Positions 1 through 12,023 of a stretch of 64,000 nucleotides of DNA are shown piece after piece. Made by a program: the position numbers and the translations under genes. The notes beneath the pieces are model-generated. The model was not told the origin of the DNA and searched no databases. It saw nothing but the letters and a program-made list of their open reading frames with translations. Source of the DNA: Cylindrodendrum hubeiense (taxonomy: Eukaryota > Ascomycota > Sordariomycetes > Hypocreales > Nectriaceae); assembly GCA_014621425.1 (NCBI GenBank), contig JAANBB010000132.1, forward strand, positions 1-64,000, read 5' to 3'. Position 1 is the stretch's first letter. Each line of letters begins with the position of its first letter.

Positions 1-406
1 TCACCAGCTCTAGTCCACGCTGCTCGCCAAACACTCCAACCGGCCACCTCTGCCTTCAAGTCTGCCCCTCGACTCCGCAGCCATAAATCCACGACTTCGC
101 TCGCGCGTTGCCGTGTAAACCCGTCGACCGAGACATCGCCTCGCCCATCGACACTCCTGCCCGCTCTGCTGCAGCCACTGTCTCGCGCCCGAGTCTAGCT
201 CTGCCCCGACAAAGCATCGCACCAAGACTCTCGCCCGCGCCGTCGGCTTCGACTCAATCCAGATCCTCATTGGTCCAGTTCGGTTGCCCATCACGGCTTC
301 GGCAAGAACCAGCACATTAATTCCCCTCACCTGTTAAAAAACCCAGGCACCTTGCCTCCAGCACCTGTAGCGCGCGCGCTTTGATTTGGACCACATTGCT
401 TCCACA
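1..406 (+). promoter_or_regulatory. 5' leader and upstream region of the GSK3 gene
   Basis: No coding sequence is supported here. The stretch is C- and CT-rich, with runs of cgcc/ctcgcc, as is common in long 5' leaders of filamentous fungi. I see no clear TATA box. It is assigned to the GSK3 gene because it runs without a break into that start codon. Confidence 0.4.
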
Positions 407-1890
407 ATGTCGGCTCACCGGCCAAACGCATTCAATAGCCTGAGAATGGGAGGTAAGTCGCTGATATGATTCCCTTCCCCCAACCCGCTAGCGTGGTCGG
501 CTTGCGGAACTGACACATTGCACAGAGGTGATCCGCGAGAAAGTCCAGGATGGAGTAACTGGCGAAACCCGGGATCTTCAATACACACAGTGCAAAATTG
601 TCGGCAACGGCTCATTCGGTGTCGTTTTTCAGACCAAGCTGTCCCCGTCAGGAGAGGATGCTGCCATCAAGCGTGTCCTCCAGGACAAGAGATTCAAGGT
701 AGTTTCCATCGCACCACTTGCTGTCCTGGGCCTTTAGTCTAATGAGCCTTGCAGAACCGTGAACTTCAGATAATGCGCATTGTCCGACACCCCAACATTG
801 TCCAGCTCAAGGCCTTTTACTACTCCAACGGTGAACGCGTGAGGCTCCCCGTTCAATAACTCAACCTGCTCGTGCTCACCATTCCCTAGAAAGATGAAGT
901 CTACCTCAACTTGGTCCAGGAATTCGTTCCCGAGACTGTTTACCGTGCCTCCCGATTCTTCAACAAGATGAAGACGACCATGCCGATCCTCGAGGTCAAG
1001 CTGTACATCTACCAGCTGTTCAGGGCTCTGGCGTACATCCATTCCCAAGGCATCTGCCACCGAGACATCAAGCCCCAGAACCTCCTCCTCGACCCCAACA
1101 GCGGTATCCTCAAGCTCTGTGATTTCGGCAGCGCAAAGATTCTGGTGGAGAACGAGCCCAACGTGTCATACATCTGCTCTCGATACTACCGCGCCCCTGA
1201 GCTGATTTTCGGTGCCACAAACTACACCACCAAGATTGGTAAGGATATCAGTGGGGATTATCATCTAGCCGCTTGCAAGCTAACAACTGCTTAGATGTGT
1301 GGTCAACGGGTTGCGTCATGGCCGAGCTTATGCTTGGTCAACCACTCTTCCCTGGCGAGTCCGGTATTGACCAACTAGTGGAGATCATCAAGGTCCTGGG
1401 AACGCCTACTCGAGAACAGATCCGAACCATGAACCCCAACTACATGGAGCACAAGTTCCCTCAAATCAAGCCCCACCCCTTTGGCAAGGTCTTCCGCAAG
1501 GCCGACGCCAACGCCATCGACCTCATTGCCAGGCTGCTTGAGTACACGCCCACAGAGAGAAATTCTGCTATCGATGCCATGGTCCATCCTTTCTTCGACG
1601 AGCTCCGAGACCCAAGCACAAAGCTGCCCGACTCCCGACACGGTACTGGTCAGCTCCGAGATATGCCAACCCTGTTCGACTTTACCCGACATGGTAAGAA
1701 AAAGCTTTTTGAAAAAGAGGAGATGGATTATACGGAAAGCTAACGTGTGGCATTAGAACTCTCCATCGCACCAGAACTCAACCACAAACTGGTGCCCGCG
1801 CACATTCGCCCTACTCTCTTATCCCAAGGTCTCGACATTGATCATTTCACGCCTTTAGCGAAGCAGGAGATGATGGCAAAACTCGATTGA
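407..1890 (+). CDS. gsk3: Glycogen synthase kinase 3 (serine/threonine kinase)
   Basis: Six exons: 407-452, 526-698, 755-838, 890-1238, 1295-1693, 1757-1890; 394 residues spliced, the normal size for fungal GSK3. Visible kinase features are the glycine loop GNGSFGVVF (about 42-50), catalytic Lys64 in [13 protein letters not shown] with Asp160, DFGSAK at 179-184, and the activation-loop Tyr195 in [13 protein letters not shown], whose phosphorylation is characteristic of this family. GSK3 phosphorylates pre-primed Ser/Thr substrates and in fungi links to stress, growth and development; that role is family knowledge. Introns interrupt codons cleanly with GT-AG ends, and the start is the first ATG after the CT-rich leader. 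The C-terminus after the kinase domain is short, ending in [10 protein letters not shown]. Identification is secure; in other fungi the gene is called skp1, gskA or FGK3. Confidence 0.95.
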
Positions 1891-3114
1891 GACCTACCGT
1901 GTCGAGATGGGGGTTGTTGAGCATCATGCTGCCGCCCCCTCAAGGCTCTCCGCGGCTCTGGAAGAGACCTGCGTCATCCATTCCCAGCACTGAGCTGAAT
2001 GTGGGTGGATGGGAGCAATGGCCCAGGCCAAGCCGGGTCAGGGGACGGTTAGGCGCAATATAGGCCCGAAGCTGACGGCGTCGGACTTTGGAAAAAGTAC
2101 GGCATGCTGGACGCCGACGGCCAGACGAGAAGACTTGTATGTTCTGGGGAGCGTTGGAGTCTTTCCCGGCAGGGAGGGGAATGGGCGTTTTGTGTGCTCC
2201 CTATGAACTCACTTTCTGGTGTGCTTTGAGGTTTTGCCACCACGAGGGAGGGTCGCATTGATGCATATCACAGGGAATCACGTTTTTAGACCACGTTTCG
2301 ATGCATGACAGATGATGGCTGGTGCTTTTCGTTATTCACGTCTCATGATAACCCAAATTGCTGCCATGGAAGGCCTGGGAATGATGAAATGCCTTCTTCA
2401 TTTGGACCGCGTTTGGGATTGCCATGGTTGCTTGGAGGTTCTCATGTTAAGACATGCTGGAGGCGCTGGAGATGTGAAAGGCTCGGCCTGCATTGGCTCG
2501 TGGAGGATACAGCCCGGCACCGATATTGTTTGAGATGCCATGATGAAGTTATCAATTGAAGTTGGCCATGGACGGTCTTGTGGCACTTTTTCTGAAGAAA
2601 AGATTTCGGCTTCTACTCCCGTCGAATGGTCTACGAAGATAAAAATGGGAACGGGTCTGGCTATTCACCTGTTGGAAGGGCAAAAGAATGACGGGAACAT
2701 TGACGTATCAGGTAGTTTTATTCAAGTTTCAAGAATGGGTTGATAAACTATCCTATGAATCTTATATGGCGGGAGCTGTCATGCCACAGCACCCAACCTG
2801 TGAGAGGGTTTGATGGAGTGCAGAGAAAGAACGGCCGTGAATCTGTAACAATCTGTCGTACCGGATCTTGAACTGTTGGTCCTACCTCTCTGGAGCTCCG
2901 TGGCGCGTTTTCGTGTTGCGGCCTTGGTGCCTGAGGCAGAAAGGGCTGCATGTCAAGTACGCGCTAGTCAATGGCTACAGCTTATGCAGGTAGGCACCTT
3001 TTCGCGAGCTTCACTAGGTTCGCAGCCTCGACCTTGACAACCTTGACGTGCGCTTGCGCAGAGTATCCATTGACGACTTCACATCACCGCATCAGATTAT
3101 CCGAAGCGCGCATC
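1891..3114. other. Intergenic: 3' region of GSK3 and upstream region of cbc1
   Basis: About 1.2 kb without a supportable gene. Several short open frames occur on both strands, but none has splice signals, family resemblance or a consistent coding pattern. The last few hundred bases presumably hold the cbc1 promoter. Confidence 0.5.
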
Positions 3115-5682
3115 ATGGCAGACTATGACAGGCGACAGTCGGGCGGCTACCACAACCGCAAGAGGAGATATCGAGGTGAGCCGTCCCTTGCGGTGTCGCT
3201 GGGAGAAGTTGCGCGTCGTGTACTAACATGATTTCGTTTCTAGATGACGATGACCATTATGATCGCCGAAACCAGCGAAGACGAGTAGACTCCGCGCCTC
3301 TGCCTGTGCGAGTTCGCCGACAGCTCCTCAGCATTGCCGACTCTCCCCTGCGACGATGGAACGAGGAAGTCCAGTCGATTGCCCACATGGTAGCCGACAA
3401 CTACGAGGACGAAAACCTGCGGAATACCTTCCTTGACCTGTCTATGCAGCTGGCTTTGGAACAGCCCCTGAAGACCCCTTTTGTGGCCGCTGTTTTTCTA
3501 GTCATCAACACCCTGAAGCCCGAGCTTATTGACGAGGTCTTGGCAAAGCTGGCCCAGGAGACCGAAGCCAAGATCAGCCAGGGCGAGTGGCGGGATGTGA
3601 AGCTCTATCTCAAGTTTTTGGCTTGCTTGCAAGCTTGCATGGAGGGCGATGGCTTGTTCCCGGTCTTGGAGGAGCTCTTCAGTCGCGCCGCCGACCTCCA
3701 GACGGCCAGCTCTGATGATGTAAGTCCTGCTTCGAAGGGGAGATTGAGTACCAGCTGACCATTTCAGACCATCGGAACGGAGCTTGTTAAGATTATTCTC
3801 CTCACCATTCCCTACATCATGGTGGCAGCGCCCGGGATCTTCCAACAAAAGGCTGCGGACCTGATGGACAAGACCGATATCATCGCGTCGGAGCCGCATG
3901 CGCTCCAAGCCCTGGTCGACCCTTACCACCCCGAAGGCAAGACAGAAAGCCCTGGAGCATCTCTCAGCGTGTGTATGCTCCTTCAGACGCAGCTGCAGAC
4001 GGAGGCCGCCAACAACTGGGAGCTTGCATGCCTCCCGCGGCCTTGGCAGATGCCACTTGAAGACATTGAAGCTCAAGACAAGCTTGCCAATGCCCCCAAG
4101 CACGCCCTCCCCGCCATTACTATCCCTACCACTGTCGTGGCTGGGACACGTCCGCTTTTCCCCGAGATTTACTTGTCTGTCTACGCAGAGCAGGAAGTCC
4201 CCTCGGTCCCAGCGGTCACGAACGTTGCGGCGTCCCTGATCAGGGATGGCCTCATCGACACCATCAACATTATGAACTTCAACAGGAACGTCACTGCTCG
4301 ATACTTGATGGATCTTGACTGTTATTTTGCCGAGGGAACATTTGTCAAGCGGGCTACGCCCTTCGACGAGCTCCGAAATATCCCGGAAAGACGGTCTACC
4401 TGGAAGCCGGAGGATGTGGCGGTTGATACCGTTTTCTCACAACTGTTCCAGCTGCCCACGCCTGAGTGCAAGCTTATCTACTACCACTCTGTCCTGACTG
4501 AGGCTTGTAAGTTGGCTCCGGCGGCCATCGCCCCTAGCCTCGGCAGAGCGATTCGATACCTGTATCGAACCAGTCCCCGGATGGACCTGGAGCTGAGCTA
4601 TCGGTTCCTTGATTGGTTTTCCCACCATCTTAGCAACTTTGGATTCACCTGGAAGTGGGCCGAGTGGGCCGAGGACACGCAGTTGCCCGATCTTCACCCT
4701 TGCAAGTGGTTCCTTAGGGGTGCCTTGGATAAGGAGGTGCGACTCAGTTTCGCACAGAGAATCCAGAAGACCCTCCCAGAGCCCTATCTGCCCTTGATCG
4801 GACCGGAGAAGGAGAAAGACGTGCCCGACTTCAAGTTCAGTAACCCTGGTAAGTGGCTGTTTTTGAGCATAGTGCAAAAATATATGCTAAGATATTATAA
4901 CAGATACCCCCTTTTCCAAAGAGGGCCAAGAGATTGGAGCTCTTCTCCGACGCAAGGCTCCTGATGAGGAGTTCCAGCCCATTATCGATAGCATTCAGGC
5001 CCAGGCTACCGAGCTCGCACTGGACCCGGTGGTTGCCAGCACGGATGTTTTCATGACGGCGGTTTGCTGGGTTGGCTCGAAGTCACTGAGCCACGTTCTC
5101 GCCTGCATTGATCGTACCAAGGGCCGACTTCTCGATGCTGGCAGCTCTTCCGACGCTGCCCGAGCTCAGATCATCTCCGCTGTCATGGCATACTGGCACG
5201 CTCACCCTGGTGTTGCTATCTCCATTATTGAGAAGCTCCTCAACTACTCTATCCTAACCCCCTTCTCCGTCGTCGACTGGGCCCTCGTTGCTAGCACCCC
5301 CGCCAACGGCACCAACGGTGGCGAGTCCCTTGCTCAGTCTCATGTCTTCGAGCTCGTCTCCAACACCGTTGCCAAGGTGACTGGCCGCACACGCCAGCTC
5401 CTCGTCTCCCCAGACGCCGACGAAGAGACTCGCACCAAGGAGGCCAAGGCCACCCAGGACCTGTTCCGCGCTATGAACGATGCTCTGGTCAGCTGGGCCG
5501 GCGGTAGCAAGGACGAGCTGATGGAGGAGGGCGATGGGTCTACCGACCGTGAAGCATTGATCCGACGGTGGGGTCAGCGCTGGTACCGCGTATTCAAGCG
5601 TATGGGTGCGATTGAGGAGGCGTTTGCTGTGGAGGCGGCGAAGGATAAGATGGTCATCACCGATGTCGAGGAGAAGATCTAG
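3115..5682 (+). CDS. cbc1: Nuclear cap-binding complex large subunit (CBP80/NCBP1)
   Basis: Four exons: 3115-3175, 3244-3719, 3768-4848, 4904-5682; 798 residues. The N-terminus is Arg/Asp-rich (a bipartite basic patch RKRRYR... and NQRRRVD suggests nuclear import), followed by MIF4G-type alpha-helical repeats from about residue 35 and the further MIF4G-like domains typical of CBP80. With the small subunit Cbc2, which contacts the m7G cap, this protein forms the nuclear cap-binding complex acting in splicing, export and RNA decay; that is family knowledge. Splice phases were checked: exon 1 ends in a split Asp codon and intron 3 splits the Asp of SNPDTPF. The protein is an ortholog of yeast Sto1 and fission yeast Cbc1. 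The 3' end is convergent with the RFTS gene. Confidence 0.93.
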
Positions 5683-6220
5683 GACACTTCATCTGAGATT
5701 TTGTGATTGAATTTCTGGCTTGAGGGCGGGTGTATAGTATGGTAGAATGGAAACGGGATCAACCAAAAGGGGCCTACAAATAGGGAATAAATGAATGAGC
5801 TTGCGCTATTTCTACTATCCTAGCTTGCAAGTTTGCGTTTTAATATGTCACGGAATTGGTCACACTTGCCCAAGGAGCTACAGGTTTGGGTGAGCTGATG
5901 GACTTCAAACAACTTTATCTGGGGGTTATGGACTGGAAATATTCATGGTTGATTGATCACTTTTATACACTATTCGTAGCCACCCATCTATGCACGCATG
6001 ACCCATCCTAGATCCCCGTTGATGCATCCCAAACCCTGAACTAGTTGATTTCGCCCCGTCGCGGCGGGCTGAAGCTAATGTCATATCGCCCGCTTCATCA
6101 TAAATCATCCATTTCGACCAACGCCGAGAAAAGTGCAGGGTACCAATTTCCCATCTGAGAAGTACCGAAAGCCAGAATAAAAAAGAACCAGGCCCGTTGG
6201 GTCCGCGGAAAGAACTCTGT
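5683..6220. other. Intergenic: convergent 3' regions
   Basis: Space between the stop codons of cbc1 (+) and the RFTS-domain gene (-). It is more AT-rich than the flanking coding DNA and holds no supported gene. It is expected to contain both 3' untranslated regions. Confidence 0.5.
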
Positions 6221-8685
6221 TCAGACATACAAGTTCCGTTTGATGTGCAGAGTACTATCAACTGAGATTTGCTCGCCGCCCTGGGACTTTTCGCTCATGC
6301 TCTTGAGCTTGTCGATGAGATGACTGTTCATAATGTTAGTTTGCCGATCTTATCTGAGACTGGGCGAGGGCGTCTCCGAAATTGGTTAACGTGAGAGCGG
6401 AAGTTGCGCCTTGTCGACACTATCGAGTTGGGCGGGTTTGAGGGCGATATTGTTTGAGTTTGGGGGAGTTTTTTGGTGGCAGTAGTAGAAGGGGGAGGAG
6501 AGGGAGAATGGAATTCGACGAGAATGAGAAAAGGGGGAAAGTATGCATACTTGATGGGCAGCTGACCCCGACTCTCGGACATGGCGAGGTTGACCTTCTT
6601 TGCTTGCTCTTCATGACCCTGGAAATGGTCCTTGATGCGCTTCTGGCATTCCCCCTTGTCACCGCCACGGACGACATAGCCACAGTCTTCCTCTTCACAG
6701 GTCCAGGTCTCGTGGGGCCCATGGGGAACAGTCGAGGGGATCTTGTCGGCTCGGATGAGGATCTTGATGGGTTCTTGGTCAGACAGATGGGCATCTTCAT
6801 CTTCAGGCGAGCTTGCGTTTCCTGCATCATCCATTGCATCATCTGAGAAGTAATGAGACTTCTTTGGTCCCGACTCTTCCGACTCCGAATCACTGTCAAT
6901 TTCAGAATGAAGGCGTTTCTTCAATCCGGTGGCAAGGCGGAGGCTCGACTTCTTTCCAGACCGGCGTCCCCTGGGCCCTTTGCCGGCTCGGGACGGCGGT
7001 CCAGAATTGGTACTCGAGGCATCGTCGTCGAGGCTCTGGACAGGAATACCATCGACTTGGACAGCCGGTGTGGGTTCTGGGTTCTTGGTTAGACGGGGGG
7101 GACGCGTCCCGCGAGGGACTAGTCGGTATGGGAAATCTGAAGGCTTGATGGCAATTGGCTTAAACTCCCTTTTGGTTGCTTCCTCAAGCCAAGAGTAGAT
7201 TTCATACTTGCTGTACTTGTCTTTGTCAATAGCCTGCAATAGATCTTCGGCGTTATATTGAAGGACCTCTTCCACAGGAATCTTGTGTGACCCTGCTCCG
7301 CCCTCCCTGTAATTAGGGAACTTGTAATTGAAGTAGATCTTGTTGAGGGTGCTCAAGACAGTCATTCCCTGGCGGGATTTGTCGAGGGTTTCATACGTTT
7401 GCTCGAGCACTTTCAGAACGGTTTCGAAGGGTGTCAAGTTATCATCCCATACTGAAGCTGGTGTTCCCGGGCCTTGTGACCCAGGTGCAGGACTTGCGAC
7501 CGCAGGACGAGCAGCGGAAGGAGTCTCAATAGCCGGGCTATCTCTAGAAGGCCTCGGTCGGATCGTCTCTGCAATGGCCTCATCGTCTTTTTGGGTAGCT
7601 GAATGGGACCTTGTTGATCGTTCCCTCGGATTACTAGTTTTGGCTTCAACTTGAGATGGGGGATGGCTGCGTGTGGCGGCAGGGACAGATAAACCAGTGC
7701 GGGTCCTTGAAGGCAAGGTTTGAGTAACAGGAGAAGGGACAACCTCGACAGAGGGAGATCGAGGGAGCTGCGGTGGATTTATTAGCCGCTCATGGGCCTT
7801 AGCTAGGAGATCCTGTGAATGTAAGGTCAGCTGCTCGAACAAAACACACGGAGCCGGAGGGAACATACGGCATGTTTGTTGGTCAACCAACTGTAGAACA
7901 AAGTAGGCCTCCAATCAAACTCATCCGGGTCTTCTTGAGTGAACTGGGAAATCAAGAAGGGCGCATGCTCCATGCATCGTTCGATAACTTCATCGAGAGT
8001 AGAACCGTCGCCAATCTTGGCAGAATACTGGGAGGATGGTCAGCGGTGGAAGCCGAGTCGGGGCTAGAGGCAACATACCTGGTGGAAGAGGTGAGATAGC
8101 TCACGCATGGGATCGGGCCGCTTCCCCTTCTTGGGCTTCTTGGGTTTTTGAGTCTTGTATATGTCCATGATGCGGTAGTATAGCACGGCGGCCTCGCACA
8201 TCTTGTTGTAGATGGGGAGGTACGTGGGCGAAGGGAAGATCTCGTACCAGCCGCCCTTGCCCGAAACCCATATCAAGGGCTGGCCATCTTCAGCCTCGCC
8301 TATTGAGTAGGATATGCTTTGTCGAACTTCGATCGGTACAGAGGTTCGGACTCTCATGATGACTATGTGTATTAGTTGGAGGGGCGGACGAGGTAGCGCG
8401 GGGAACTGGGGTGGGCGCACGATGTTGTTTCTGGGAGGGATCATCGATGATGAGAGTCCCGCGAACGATGAAAGGGCCTCTAGTGCCAACATGCAGAGCA
8501 TTCTCGACAGTCTGGCCATCCTTGCTGAAGACGACGGCGTCCCGGAGTTCGAAGATGGGCCAGCTGTTGCTGTCGCTCAGCTTGGGGACCGACTTTAGAA
8601 CAGACGCCTCCTGGCGCCAGAGGATTTGGTCCTCGTCGACCGTTTCGACACTGGATGTGGACGCTCGGCGATTGCGCCCGGTCAT
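6221..8685 (-). CDS. RFTS (DNMT1 replication-foci) domain protein with C2H2 zinc finger, Raf2-like
   Basis: Five exons on the minus strand: 8685-8421, 8362-8079, 8027-7869, 7812-6551, 6323-6221; 690 residues. Residues about 30-200 resemble the RFTS domain first known from DNMT1 (SWPIFELRDAVVF, PFIVRGTLIIDD, LIWVSGKGGWYEI). The middle is Ser/Pro-rich and probably disordered. Near residue 605 lies a CEEEDC...H...H zinc finger, and the last exon gives a helical tail (HLIDKLKSMSEK). No methyltransferase catalytic domain is present. The closest functional precedent I know is fission yeast Raf2, an RFTS protein of the Cul4 histone H3K9 methyltransferase complex, so a heterochromatin role is inferred. 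The last intron (6550-6324) is needed: reading through it would replace the conserved tail with low-complexity sequence. Confidence 0.8.
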
Positions 8686-9697
8686 GATGAAGGTAGGGGC
8701 GCACGAGAGAGCATCGACGGTTGCGACGGTGTTTGGTGGGTTGGTCTGGTGATCGAGGACGCCGTGGGTGTGTGGATGGAAGGGCCGAGTAGATGGAGAA
8801 GGGTTCGGCGTGGAGGGAGCAAGGAGACTGTAGATCAGATGCCAAAAGTTCGAGAATGCGAGATTCGGAGATTGGGAATTGGGCGCCGGTTGGTGTTCGA
8901 AGGGAGTGTTTGCGGAATCACGGTGGCAGAGTTGAAGGTTGGAGAGTCGGGCGGCTGAACGCGTTCACTATGACGGCCAACACCAGGCACTGACCATGGG
9001 CGATTGGCGGGGCATCGCCGGAGCTGGTCTGCCTGCAAATACAGTGCGTACAGGCGATGCTTTCAGTGGCATCGCAGCCATGACAGGGCACCCACTCCAC
9101 TAACGGGTACCTCTGTTTAGCGGCCAATGGGGCGCTGTGGATAGGGACCGGGGAGGGTACACGGCTGGGGTGGGGAGAGGAGCGATAAGATGGCGTCGGT
9201 ATTTTTTTTAGCCTTCCGCTTTTTTGCTGAGCGCAAGGGTATTCGCACGTGTAGAACTTGCGATTCTCACATGGGGATACACTGGCTTACACGCCTCGCT
9301 GCACGCCTCACAAGCTACCAAGGTACCTAGGTAGGTACTCTGTATCCCAAGTCTCGAGCTCTACCTTGGCGTTGTTTAATAGCACATGGAGTCCTAGCTT
9401 CTTAGTAGGATATACAACAAGAAAGGGATAGGCCTTTATATAAACAAAGACAGGTTACTATTTGTTCTACTCTTCTTTGTCCTCCCATGGCCGCCATCTG
9501 TCGTGAAAGCAGCATGTACTTGTTGGTGCGGATAGGCGCATGCCATGTGTGAATAACGGCCGCTTTTTTTTTCTGCGAGCCTGCCCACCCAGTGAATGCG
9601 CGCAGCGTAGTTCTTTGCTCCCGCTCCACCTCCTCGCGTCTTTCGGCCGGTCTTACAGTCGTTTTTTTCTTCTCCTTCAACACGAGGGATCGCTCGC
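8686..9697. promoter_or_regulatory. Divergent promoter region, RFTS gene / pus4
   Basis: About 1 kb between two divergent starts. It contains the motif aggtacctaggtaggtac at 9321-9338, an imperfect aggt/acct repeat of a sort I have often seen in fungal intergenic DNA. T-rich tracts lie at 9205-9215 and 9565-9574. No gene is supported. Confidence 0.45.
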
Positions 9698-9721
9698 ATG
9701 AAATACCCCATCAAGTTCAAG

Positions 9722-11369
9722 ATGGCAACGGACATTGTCCGGGAAGGCGTTTTCGGTACGTCGAAAGCCCCCTCCATCTACCATCATCTTCAGGTTGCGG
9801 TGTCGATCGACGGCTACATATTCTGATCCCATTCCCACATCCTTTTCGCTGCGACCTCGACTTGGATTCGGACTCGATAGCTAACCACCATGCCAATCTG
9901 CAGCCATTAACAAACCACGCGGCCACAGCTCTGCCCAGGTCATCCGCGAGTGCCAAAAGGTTTTCAATCCCTCCCAGTTCTTCAAGCCATCCATCGACGC
10001 CGAGATCGCAAAGCGCATGCAAGAGAACAGCAAGGAGTTCAACCGTCGCAAGGCTATCAAGAGGGGTTCCCAGGTTAAGATCGGTCATGGAGGCACCCTC
10101 GATCCCCTCGCCACTGGCGTCCTCATTCTCGGTGTCGGCGCTGCGACCAAGCAGCTAAACCAGTTCCTCGAGTGCACCAAGACCTACGAGACAACCATCC
10201 TCTTCGGCGCCAGCACCGATACCTACGATCGCGTTGGCCGCGTCCTGGCCAAACGACCCTATGACCAGATCACCCGCGAAAAGGTTGAGAAGGAGATTGC
10301 CAGCATGAAGGGCCCCCAGGTCCAGATCCCACCCCTTTACTCGGCGCTGAAGATGAACGGAAAGCCGCTGTACGAGTACGCCCGAGAAGGGAAGCCCATT
10401 CCCCGTGAGATCGAGGGACGCAATGTCGAGGTTAAGGATATTGAGATGATAGAGTGGTACGAACCCGGCAAGCACGACTTCCGGTGGCCAACAGAAGAGG
10501 CAGAGGCTGCCGAGCGAAACCTCGCTGAGCAGGTCTGGAGGGTCAAGAAGCAGCAGGAGTCCGGCAACAAGAAGCTCAGCCCAGAAGAGAAGGAGGAGGA
10601 GGACCAGGCCATTGCGGCTCACGAGTCGTTCAAGCGCAAGTTCGAGCAGCGTCAGGACGAGCTTATCAAAGATGCCCCCTCGAAGCGTTCGCAAAAATCC
10701 AAGAAGCCCCCATTGATGTCCGGCGCCCTCGGCAAGCTACCGGAACAGCCCGTCTACTCTGAGAAAGGCACGAACTTGGTTCCGGATGCCCCTGACAAGG
10801 ACGCCCCTCCACCCTGGAGCGACGAGGGCCCTCCCGCCGTCAAGGTGCGGCTCACGGTGACGTCGGGCTTCTACGTCCGCAGCTTCTGCCACGACCTGGG
10901 CGCCAAGCTGGAATCGGCTGCCCTCATGTCGGAGCTGTGCCGTTCACGACAGAGCGACTTCACTGTCGGCGGAACCAACTGCCTCGATTTTGAGGATCTC
11001 GCCAAGGGTGAGAAGGTCTGGGGTCCCAAGGTCGCCGACATGTTGGCCAGGTGGAACGGCGAGCCCACCGGCAAATGGCCTGGTCCCTCGGCTGCCAGCC
11101 CTATGGCGCCCACCACGGACAAGCAGGAAAAGAAGTTCGAGACTAGGAATCCCGGATCGTCCAAGAAAGATAAGAACCTCCAGATCCGCGACCGTAGCCC
11201 GTCGCGGTCTTCTCCTAAGGGCGAGAAGAGGCGTCGGTCTGAGTCGCCCAACGGCTCGGGCTCACCACCGCGCAAGGCTGCTACGCTGGAAGTCAACCAG
11301 ACCCCCTCGAAGCGCAGCAGCCAGGGCCGATCAGATGACGAGAAGTCGTGGAACGGTTTTGACGATTAG
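9722..11369 (+). CDS. pus4: tRNA pseudouridine-55 synthase (Pus4/TruB family)
   Basis: Two exons, 9722-9755 and 9904-11369, 499 residues. The intron has a gctaac branch site and splits the Ala codon of GVFAINKP. TruB signatures are INKPRGHSS near residue 13 and GHGGTLDPLATGVL, in which Asp78 is the expected catalytic nucleophile; YSALKMNGKPLYEYAREG and TSGFYVRSFCHDLG complete the core. A Lys/Glu-rich insertion (about 225-300) and an Arg/Ser-rich tail (RDRSPSRSSPKGEKRRR) extend the protein beyond bacterial TruB length, as in other fungal homologs. It makes the T-loop pseudouridine in cytosolic and mitochondrial tRNAs (family knowledge). An in-frame ATG at 9698 would add MKYPIKFK; the 9722 start was preferred because the sequence after it matches the usual N-terminus. 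Confidence 0.93.
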
Positions 11370-12023
11370 AGAACCAAGGCTGGCACATCGCGGCTTAACA
11401 ACAAAAAGGGGGCATGAGGCGTCGGAGTTGGGAAGGTTCGTTTTGTCATCATATATCTGCCGGGGACCTAAACGGTCCACTGGTTCACGACGTTGGTGTG
11501 TGAAGTCTACTGTAATAGGCTATGAGTGAGGGCGAGTGCCTATCTATATACGTGCATCAAGAAGGGGATGGTTGTATGCTATTGCTTTGCATGCATGAAG
11601 CGGGATGGATATTTAGACGAAGACCAAAGCGAGCCATGTATTATGTTTGGCGGTTCTATTATCCGTAACCCCCAAATAAACTAAAGAGACAAGAACGCCT
11701 TGAACACTGGGAATACCCGCAAAATCCGTAATGATTCATGCCTTGAAAGGTGTCGATGTCGTTTCATTACCGTTGCCAACACCAGTACCAGAGCCGTTTC
11801 TATGCAGTGAACCCAAACCATTCCAACCGTAGCCCAAAAAAAAATAAACAAAATCGCCCCCTGAACCCAACCTGCTTTTGCTATTATAGACCGGCCCTTC
11901 CTTGTCCCCGTGCTATGCATTCATTCCTCGCTAGTTCCCATATCAAAAGACAAGTTGGTGTTGTAAACCCGCACCTTCGCCTCCAGAAGACGTTTTAGGT
12001 GATCCATTTGATGTCTTCACATG
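11370..12023. other. Intergenic: convergent 3' regions
   Basis: Between the stops of pus4 (+) and the sec2-like gene (-). It is AT-richer than the flanks, with an A-rich run near 11836-11850. No gene is supported. Confidence 0.45.

Noticed and set aside
3498..4103. Long open frame antisense to cbc1 (201 codons)
   Set aside because: It lies wholly opposite conserved cbc1 exons and crosses one of its introns; it is a codon-bias shadow with no recognisable domain.
9321..9338. aggtacctaggtaggtac as a regulatory site
   Set aside because: Similar aggta/acct elements occur at several intergenic places here and I regard them as background repeats in such genomes.
10155..10694. 179-codon frame antisense to pus4
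   Set aside because: A Leu-rich mirror of pus4 codons, overlapping the catalytic core; no independent evidence.
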